Positions 58,333 through 64,000 of a stretch of DNA of 64,000 nt are shown here, piece by piece; the first letter of the stretch is position 1, and each line of letters opens with the position of its first letter. The notes under the pieces are model-generated. The model searched no databases. It was not told where the DNA came from and saw only the letters and a program-made list of their open reading frames with translations. The translations under genes were made by a program, and so were the position numbers. The DNA is from AV40 sp035948375 (GTDB taxonomy: Bacteria > Verrucomicrobiota > Verrucomicrobiia > Chthoniobacterales > UBA10450). The stretch spans positions 7,978 through 71,977 of the forward strand of contig DASZJH010000092.1 of assembly GCA_035948375.1 (NCBI GenBank), in the 5' to 3' direction.

Positions 58333-59516
58333 GGATGACTTTGTTTCGAGGACAAATCTGGAATGCGTCCGTAACCTACAAACACCGCCGTGGTTTCTTT
58401 ACCCGGTTTCGATGATGCCCGACCGACTTTGAAATCGAACACGCTCACTCCGGATTTTGTTTGTCCTTTGAATGTGCCGCGCTCGCTCGCGCCCATCATC
58501 AACCGCGCGTTCGTCGTTTTATCGCGACCGATGTAAATCATTGTTTGCACTATCTCCGGATCGCGACTGACTCCAAAGTTGCTCGCCCAAAAGAGAAGAT
58601 CGCCCGGCTGTAATTCGTCCAATTCGAAAGTGTCGTCGCGCTGAGCCAGAACAGCTTTGAAGTTTCCCGATTTGCGAACCCAAGCGTATTGCTCGCGCGC
58701 ATCGCGCGGCGCATCCGTTATTCCGGATTGAGTCAGCACATAATGAATGAAGCCTGAACAATCCATCCCGCCCTTCGCAGGATCCGTCGATGCATATTTA
58801 TAAGTGAGATGGCGCGCGCCTAGGTAAAGTCCAAAATCGACAATCTTCCGAATTTGCGCTGGATAACTCGGAGACTCGGCGATCTGGTCCGTTGCGATAA
58901 CCGGTTTGAGTTCTTCCATCTTCTTTGCGACCGGCGTGGCGGTCGATTTCGGCGTCGCGGACGGTGTTGGAGTTTTGGACGACAATGGCGAAGCTGTAAC
59001 CATCGGCGGCAAACTCGGCACCGGTCTCGTCGTCTCTTCCGGCGTTACAGTGATTTCGGGAATCGCCGTTCCACTCGGCACCGGCGGCGTTGGCGTTTCT
59101 CTGATTGCTTTGGAACCACCGCGCGATCGGGAGCGCGGACCCGGACTGATTGCACGCACCGGCTCGAAGTAATGAGGTTGAACGTCTTCGCGTCGAGTTG
59201 GCGCCTGAGTCGGAGCAGTCGCCGCAGCGGCTGCTGACGACGCTTCCCTCGGCGATGGCGCAACCGACGCGACCGGAGTTTCAGTTGGCGAAGTCGACGG
59301 CGTTTCGCTCGGCGATTTAGTCGACTTTGGCGAACTCGTCGGCGCCGCAGTCGGTTTCTTTTTCTTGCGAGGCTTCGGAGTAGGCGTCGGATGAGAAAAG
59401 AGGCCCTTTAACCTATCGTAAAGACTTTCATCTTGTTCCTGCGTTGCACGCGTGACCGAGACGCCCATCGCGACCGCGATCGCAACTACTAAAAGGAAAC
59501 GCAGGTTTCTCCTCAC
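58329..59516 (-). CDS. NlpC/P60-domain protein with long Pro/Ser/Thr linker
   Basis: 395 residues. GTG start (59514-59516), signal peptide 1-24 (FLLVVAIAVAMGVSVTRA), a region of about 180 residues dominated by Pro, Ser, Thr and Lys (wall-spanning or disordered), then an NlpC/P60 fold from about 225 to 380. The nucleophile Cys is in GGMDCSGFIHYVLTQSG. The usual HVGIY motif reads IVQTMIYIGRDKT, so the catalytic His is replaced by Gln, and the later His position (MMGASERG) is also not His. Hydrolase activity is therefore doubtful; it may bind wall peptides. It follows the M20 gene by 14 bases. Confidence 0.85.
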   Translation of the reverse strand: MRRNLRFLLVVAIAVAMGVSVTRATQEQDESLYDRLKGLFSHPTPTPKPRKKKKPTAAPTSSPKSTKSPSETPSTSPTETPVASVAPSPREASSAAAAATAPTQAPTRREDVQPHYFEPVRAISPGPRSRSRGGSKAIRETPTPPVPSGTAIPEITVTPEETTRPVPSLPPMVTASPLSSKTPTPSATPKSTATPVAKKMEELKPVIATDQIAESPSYPAQIRKIVDFGLYLGARHLTYKYASTDPAKGGMDCSGFIHYVLTQSGITDAPRDAREQYAWVRKSGNFKAVLAQRDDTFELDELQPGDLLFWASNFGVSRDPEIVQTMIYIGRDKTTNARLMMGASERGTFKGQTKSGVSVFDFKVGRASSKPGKETTAVFVGYGRIPDLSSKQSHP

Positions 59517-59530
59517 CCGAACATCATACT

Positions 59531-60865
59531 TCAGCTGGCAAGCTCCTGCAGGACAGCCTGGTTCATTCGAATACCGGCTTCGAAATTTTCCAGCGGGAAA
59601 TTCTCATTCGGCGAATGTGCGCGGCAATTCGCCAGCGCCAATCCCAGCAACAATGTCTCCACTCCGAGAATTTTACGGAAATCGGAGACGATCGGAATGC
59701 TGCCGCCTTCGCGAATCAGCGCGGCGTCTTTGTTGAAAGTTTTCTTCAACGCGCGCTGAGCCGCCTTTCCGAATTGGTTATTCGGATCTGTCAGATACCA
59801 CGGGCCGGAATGGCCGCTGACCATTTCCACGGTCACTCCCGATGGCAGATTCTTTTGAAAATGTTTCTTCACAAGATCGCCAATCCTGTCGCCGTTCTGA
59901 TTTGGAACTAATCGAAACGTCAGCTTCGCCATAGCGTGACTTGGCAGAACGGTTTTCGTTCCGGGGCCCTGGTAGCCGCTGCCCATCCCGTTGATTTCCG
60001 CAGTCGGCCGCCCCCAAATCCGCTCCAGCGTGCTGAATCCAGCTTCACCAAAAAGCGCGGGCGAGCCGGATTCACCCAATATTTCGGCGTCGCCATCAAG
60101 CGGTAACTTCTTCCAGGCTTCACGTTCCCAATCCTGTAACGGCACGACGTCGTCATAAAAGCCATCGACTGCGATGTGGCCATTTTTATCGTGAAGCGTC
60201 GCCAGCATTTTGGCCAACGTGGTCGCCGGATTGGCGACGGCGCCGCCGAAAATTCCAGAATGCAGATCGATTTTCGGTCCGGTGACTTTGATTTCCAACG
60301 CCGCGACTCCGCGAAGTCCATAGCTCATCGTCGGCGTCTTTGGCGCAACCATTCCGGTGTCGGACACGAGCACGACGTCGCATTTCAACGCATCGCGATT
60401 GTCGGTGAGGAATTTTCCGAGATTCTGGCTGCCGACTTCTTCTTCGCCCTCGACCACAAGATCGAGATTCACCGGCAGATCTCCGCTTTTCTGCAGCGTT
60501 TCCTGAATTCCGATGACGTGCGAAAAGATCTGGCCCTTGTTGTCGGTCGCGCCGCGGGCGAAAACGTAGCCATCTTTCAGAACCGGCTCGAACGGTGGCG
60601 AGTCCCACAACTCGAGCGGATCCGGCGGCTGAACATCGTAGTGACCGTAAAGCAGGACCGTCGGCCGATTTTTTTTGTGCTCATTGCGCGCCCAAACTAC
60701 CGGATGACCTTTTGTCGGAACAACTTTCGATTCCAATCCAATTGTTCCGAGTTTCTTCGATAACCAGTCCGCGCATTCCCGGACTTTGCCCGCAAATTTT
60801 TCGTCCGTCGAAACGCTCGGGAACCGCAAAAAAGTAAAATACTCTTCAAGATAATGGTCGCGCAT
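59531..60865 (-). CDS. M20 family dipeptidase
   Basis: 444-residue dinuclear zinc peptidase of the CNDP/DapE-ArgE superfamily. Metal ligands: VLLYGHYDVQPPDPLELW (His, Asp), ARGATDNKGQIFSHVIG (Asp), LVVEGEEEVGSQNLG (Glu-Glu). The dimerisation lid insertion lies at about 195-330 (VTGPKIDLHSGIFGGAVANP). EGGSIPIVSDFRKILG and the C-terminal NCRAHSPNENFPLENF complete the site. Likely a cytosolic dipeptidase feeding amino acids to catabolism; the same strand carries an amino-acid permease 32 bases upstream. Confidence 0.92.
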   Translation of the reverse strand: MRDHYLEEYFTFLRFPSVSTDEKFAGKVRECADWLSKKLGTIGLESKVVPTKGHPVVWARNEHKKNRPTVLLYGHYDVQPPDPLELWDSPPFEPVLKDGYVFARGATDNKGQIFSHVIGIQETLQKSGDLPVNLDLVVEGEEEVGSQNLGKFLTDNRDALKCDVVLVSDTGMVAPKTPTMSYGLRGVAALEIKVTGPKIDLHSGIFGGAVANPATTLAKMLATLHDKNGHIAVDGFYDDVVPLQDWEREAWKKLPLDGDAEILGESGSPALFGEAGFSTLERIWGRPTAEINGMGSGYQGPGTKTVLPSHAMAKLTFRLVPNQNGDRIGDLVKKHFQKNLPSGVTVEMVSGHSGPWYLTDPNNQFGKAAQRALKKTFNKDAALIREGGSIPIVSDFRKILGVETLLLGLALANCRAHSPNENFPLENFEAGIRMNQAVLQELAS

Positions 60866-60897
60866 GACCGGAAACCTAATCAGTTTTCGTCGTTTGC

Positions 60898-62235
60898 CTA
60901 CGACTTCCGCCGGAATTGAACTCGCACCAGATAAAAAACCGACGCCACTACCAACACCGCACCAGTCACGGCGAATTCGCGAGTGCTGGCGTGCGCCAGA
61001 ATCCAGATGATGGCAATAATCGCAAGCGCCGGAACGATTTTCATACCGGGAAAGTTAATCCCTGCCTTCGCGGGGTCGGTTCGAACGTCGCGCCGGATCA
61101 AAACCCAGCAGCCGGCGCAACAGAGGAAATACATCAACAGGACGGCCACGTTCGAAAGCACGGCCAACTGCTCGAACGTGCCACTGACGGACAACGCAAA
61201 CGCGAGGGTCGCATAGGTAATGATCGCGACATCGGGCGATCGATAGCGCGGATGCACGTGCGCGAAGAATTTGGGCAACGCACCGTCGCGTCCGAAAGCG
61301 AAGACCATTCGCGGCGAGCTCAGAATGTCGCTCGTGACGAAACCGAAGGCCGAGATAGTCGCGCCCGCCAAAAGAATTGTGCGACCGATGTTGCCCAAAA
61401 ATTTCGCGGCAGATTCAGCGAGTGGCGCGTCAGGATGATTCGCGAGATCGCCCCCGAGCGTTCCCTGGGCCACGACTTGAATCAAAACGTAAATGATCGT
61501 GGTGACGACGAGCGCGAGATACGCCGAACGTGGAACTGTGCGCGCGGGATTTTTTACTTCACCGCTTGGGATCAACGCCACCTCGATTCCGACAAAGGCG
61601 AACATCAACAGCACAACTGAATCGCCCAACGACTTACTCGTGGGCCAACCGCTCCAGGTGAGATTCGGCGCTTGAACAAAAAGCAGTCCGGCGCCGATAA
61701 ACAACAAAAGCGGGAGCAGTTTGGCGATCGTAATTACTGTGACCGCGCCCGCTCCCTGACGCACGCCGCGGATGTTGATTAAAACCAGCGACCCATAAAC
61801 GGCCAACATCACAACGATCCGCATCGCCGGACTTCCCAGAAATGGAACGACGAGCGCAACTGAGTTTGCCAGCACATTCACGACGCCCGCGACCGCGCCC
61901 AGCGCCGTTAGAAAATAAAGCATGCCGGCGAGAAATCCGACATAACGGCCGAACGCAACTTCGACATATGCGTAAAGTCCACCCGTCAACGACACGCGAC
62001 TTCCGGCGATCGCGAAACAGGTGACGAACAAAATCATCGCGAACGCGCAACAAACAAACGCGAGCGGGGCCGCCGAGCCGAGACCTTTCGCAACCGTTGC
62101 CGGAATTACAAAAATCCCCGCGCCGATCGTGGAGCTAACAATGTTCGCCGTTAATGCCGGAATTCCGATTCCGCGGACAAGTTTCTCATCCGTTCGCTCG
62201 GCTTGCTGAATCTCAATCTCGGGTTCACCAAGCAC
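60898..62235 (-). CDS. APC-family amino-acid permease
   Basis: 445 residues, twelve hydrophobic helices. GTG start (62233-62235). First helix GIPALTANIVSSTIGAGIFV carries the APC unwound GAGIF motif; others include VVLLMFAFVGIEVALIPSGE and PRSAYLALVVTTIIYVLIQV. Substrate not predictable beyond amino acid or polyamine. It probably forms a unit with the dipeptidase downstream (32-base gap), suggesting peptide or amino-acid uptake and use. Confidence 0.92.
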   Translation of the reverse strand: MLGEPEIEIQQAERTDEKLVRGIGIPALTANIVSSTIGAGIFVIPATVAKGLGSAAPLAFVCCAFAMILFVTCFAIAGSRVSLTGGLYAYVEVAFGRYVGFLAGMLYFLTALGAVAGVVNVLANSVALVVPFLGSPAMRIVVMLAVYGSLVLINIRGVRQGAGAVTVITIAKLLPLLLFIGAGLLFVQAPNLTWSGWPTSKSLGDSVVLLMFAFVGIEVALIPSGEVKNPARTVPRSAYLALVVTTIIYVLIQVVAQGTLGGDLANHPDAPLAESAAKFLGNIGRTILLAGATISAFGFVTSDILSSPRMVFAFGRDGALPKFFAHVHPRYRSPDVAIITYATLAFALSVSGTFEQLAVLSNVAVLLMYFLCCAGCWVLIRRDVRTDPAKAGINFPGMKIVPALAIIAIIWILAHASTREFAVTGAVLVVASVFYLVRVQFRRKS

Positions 62236-62342
62236 GCGCGCATGGTGCGCGAATCCGGAAAGCGAATCAAGGCTGATTCCGGCCCGACTCTCTACGAGAT
62301 GTTGCGGTTCACCCCGGCTCGCAACCCATATTTGGTATGATT

Positions 62343-62370
62343 TTGCTTGTCAGCGTCCTTGGGCTACTAT
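62343..62370 (+). promoter_or_regulatory. Candidate promoter for smc
   Basis: TTGCTT (62343-62348), 16-base spacer, TACTAT (62365-62370), 36 bases before the smc ATG. It is in the 170-base divergent region between the permease and smc, which otherwise holds no recognisable feature. Confidence 0.4.
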
Positions 62371-62405
62371 ATTCCCCTCTAAGGCTGGCAGTTGGGTCCC
62401 GCGGC

Positions 62406-64000
62406 ATGCATTTACAATCGCTCGAGCTTTTCGGCTTCAAATCGTTCGCCGATAAAACGCTGTTCAATTTCCACGAAGGCGTGACCGCCATCGTCGGTCC
62501 CAACGGCTGTGGTAAATCGAATTTGCTCGATGCCATCAAATGGGTGCTGGGCGAACAATCCGCCAAATCGCTGCGCGGTGGCGAGATGGCGGATGTGATT
62601 TTCAACGGCACCGACAATCGTAAGCCGCTGAGTTTTGCCGAAGTTTCGCTCACCTTTACCGATTGCGCATCGGAGTTGAATGTCGATTGGCACGATGTGC
62701 GGGTGACGCGCCGCGTTTATCGCGACGGCATTTCCGAATATCTTCTGAACAAAACGACGTGCCGCTTGAAGGACATTCAGAATCTTTTCGCCGATACCGG
62801 CGTCGCGCGGTCCGCTTATTCGATGATGGAGCAGGGCAAGATCGACATGATCCTGAGCTCGCGTCCGGAAGATCGTCGCGCAGTTTTTGAAGAGGCGGCC
62901 GGCATTACCAAATACAAATCGCAAAAGAAAGAAGCGCTTCGAAAGTTGGAAGCGACGGAAGCGAACCTTCTTCGGATCGGCGACGTGATCAAAGAAGTGA
63001 AGCGGCAGATCGGTTCGCTCCAACGTCAGGCCGGCAAAGCCCGCCGTTACCAGGCTCTGCACGCCGACCTGCGCGTCCTCGACACTCATTTTTCCAAGAA
63101 ACAACTCGCCGCCTTCGACGCCGATCTCGCTCACTGCCGCGCCGACATCGAAAAGATTGCGAAGTCGGAACATTCAAGCCGTGCAAAGGTTGAGAACGAC
63201 GAGAACGCGCTTACTGAACAGCGACGGACGCTCGACAAGATCGACATCGAAGTCGCCGATATCCGTGCCGAAGCGCAGCGATTGCAAAGTGAGATCGCCG
63301 CGCACAAGAGTCGGATCGAATTCAATCGACAGCGTAAAGATGAGCTGGGCGACCTGATTGAGCGCGCCCGGACCGACATCGGCGGCGCCGAAAATAAACG
63401 CAAACAGCACGCAGCTGAGATTCGCGAGACCGATACGTTAGTCGAAAAGACGCAGCGTTTTCTGCAATCGAAACAAACCGAGCTCGCCAAAGTCACTGAA
63501 TCGCTCGACAAGCTGCGCGCTCGCCGCGAAGCCCGCCAGGCCGATCGCGAAACCGCGCGCGCCTCGCTTTCAAAATACGAAACGCGGATCGACAAGCTCG
63601 AAGACGAATTGGCCAGCATCACCGCGCGTCGCGAGCTGACCGAAGAACAGGTTGGCCAAATCGCCGGAGAAATTAAGGAAGCGACCAAGGCGCTCGAAAA
63701 AATTACGTCGAGCATCACAGCTGCGCACAAATCGACTGAGAGCGAGCAAAAGAAATTGGAAGAACTTCGCGCGCAATCACAAGCCGCCGAAATCAATTTG
63801 CAGCGACAGCAAGAAATGCTGGCAAATGCGGAGAACGAGCTTGTCACGCTCGAGCGCACGCTTGCCGAAAAACGCTCGAGCTTGGAGATCTTGCGCCAGC
63901 TCAACGCTGAAGGAGAAGGACTCGCTCAGGGTTCGCAAGCCGTTCTCAAAGGTTTGGACGATCCGGACCGTTTTCGCGATGCAATCGTCGGATCGCTTGT
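62406..64000 (+). CDS. smc: Chromosome segregation protein SMC, C-terminus beyond window
   Basis: N-terminal 531 codons of the condensin ATPase. LELFGFKSFADKTLFNFHEG and the Walker A GPNGCGKSN (31-39) form the head; SYMMEQGKIDMIL-type signature appears as YSMMEQGKIDMILSSRPEDR, and RRAVFEEAAGITKYKSQKKE leads into the coiled coil (from about residue 165), which is rich in Lys/Glu/Leu/Ala up to the edge near the hinge (LAQGSQAVLKGLDDPDRFRD). Start ATG at 62406. Three copies of the octamer GATCGACA fall in this partial gene. Confidence 0.97.
   Translation, partial: MHLQSLELFGFKSFADKTLFNFHEGVTAIVGPNGCGKSNLLDAIKWVLGEQSAKSLRGGEMADVIFNGTDNRKPLSFAEVSLTFTDCASELNVDWHDVRVTRRVYRDGISEYLLNKTTCRLKDIQNLFADTGVARSAYSMMEQGKIDMILSSRPEDRRAVFEEAAGITKYKSQKKEALRKLEATEANLLRIGDVIKEVKRQIGSLQRQAGKARRYQALHADLRVLDTHFSKKQLAAFDADLAHCRADIEKIAKSEHSSRAKVENDENALTEQRRTLDKIDIEVADIRAEAQRLQSEIAAHKSRIEFNRQRKDELGDLIERARTDIGGAENKRKQHAAEIRETDTLVEKTQRFLQSKQTELAKVTESLDKLRARREARQADRETARASLSKYETRIDKLEDELASITARRELTEEQVGQIAGEIKEATKALEKITSSITAAHKSTESEQKKLEELRAQSQAAEINLQRQQEMLANAENELVTLERTLAEKRSSLEILRQLNAEGEGLAQGSQAVLKGLDDPDRFRDAIVGSL

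Overview
The window reads as one contiguous piece of a chromosome from a free-living, moderately GC-rich bacterium. The gene set points to the Verrucomicrobiota, probably a soil Chthoniobacterales-type lineage: a futalosine menaquinone route (MqnA, MqnE), a fused formiminotransferase-cyclodeaminase in the hut operon, fused SecDF, fused CobA-HemD, tailed ribosomal proteins, and DUF6600 and DUF2934 proteins. That placement is inference from gene content; no rRNA gene is present. I saw no tRNA, rRNA, CRISPR array, insertion sequence or prophage.

Layout. 1-1086: trigger factor, cut by the window edge. 1135-7640: a complete, translationally coupled histidine-utilisation operon (hutH-hutU-ftcD-hutI plus an NTF2-fold protein). 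7681-12039: secreted or lipoprotein hypotheticals, an L,D-transpeptidase, asd and a large DUF6600 surface protein. 12040-17293: recJ-recG-degP joined by TGATG overlaps. 17388-25074: a lipoprotein, mqnE-mqnA, an ECF sigma factor, a lone secretin, a holin-like protein with trpF, a lone receiver-domain protein, a Nudix hydrolase and several small genes. 25147-42968: the str-S10-spc-alpha ribosomal cluster on the minus strand. It contains fusA, secY, adk, map and infA and an unexpected exported coiled-coil gene between rpsS and rplV, but has no rpsN, rpmD, rpoA or rplQ. 43157-47366: tgt-yajC-secDF and rpsU on the plus strand. 47433-55791: a haem operon (ccsA/hemX-like, hemA, hemC, cobA-hemD) running into a GrpE-like gene, a lidless Hsp70 and a degenerate-J/FGE-like fusion. 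56092-64000: apt, queF-queC, a small membrane protein, an NlpC/P60-like protein, an M20 peptidase, an amino-acid permease and the start of smc.

Functional links. Histidine is broken down to glutamate plus a one-carbon unit on tetrahydrofolate. Queuosine synthesis is covered at three steps (queC, queF, tgt). Haem synthesis genes sit with a cytochrome-maturation-type membrane protein. YajC and SecDF lie upstream of rpsU, and SecY lies in the ribosomal cluster, so most of the Sec core is here.

Features most worth attention: (1) the octamer GATCGACA/TGTCGATC, hand-counted 52 times (about 0.8 per kb, against roughly 2 expected), in all reading frames and both orientations, a density like DNA-uptake words or HIP1; (2) the GrpE-like/Hsp70/J-like-FGE module; (3) the secreted coiled-coil gene inside the ribosomal operon; (4) GTAG-palindrome repeats that provide the stop codons of several genes; (5) AT-rich, Shine-Dalgarno-poor starts and low-complexity tails across the ribosomal proteins.
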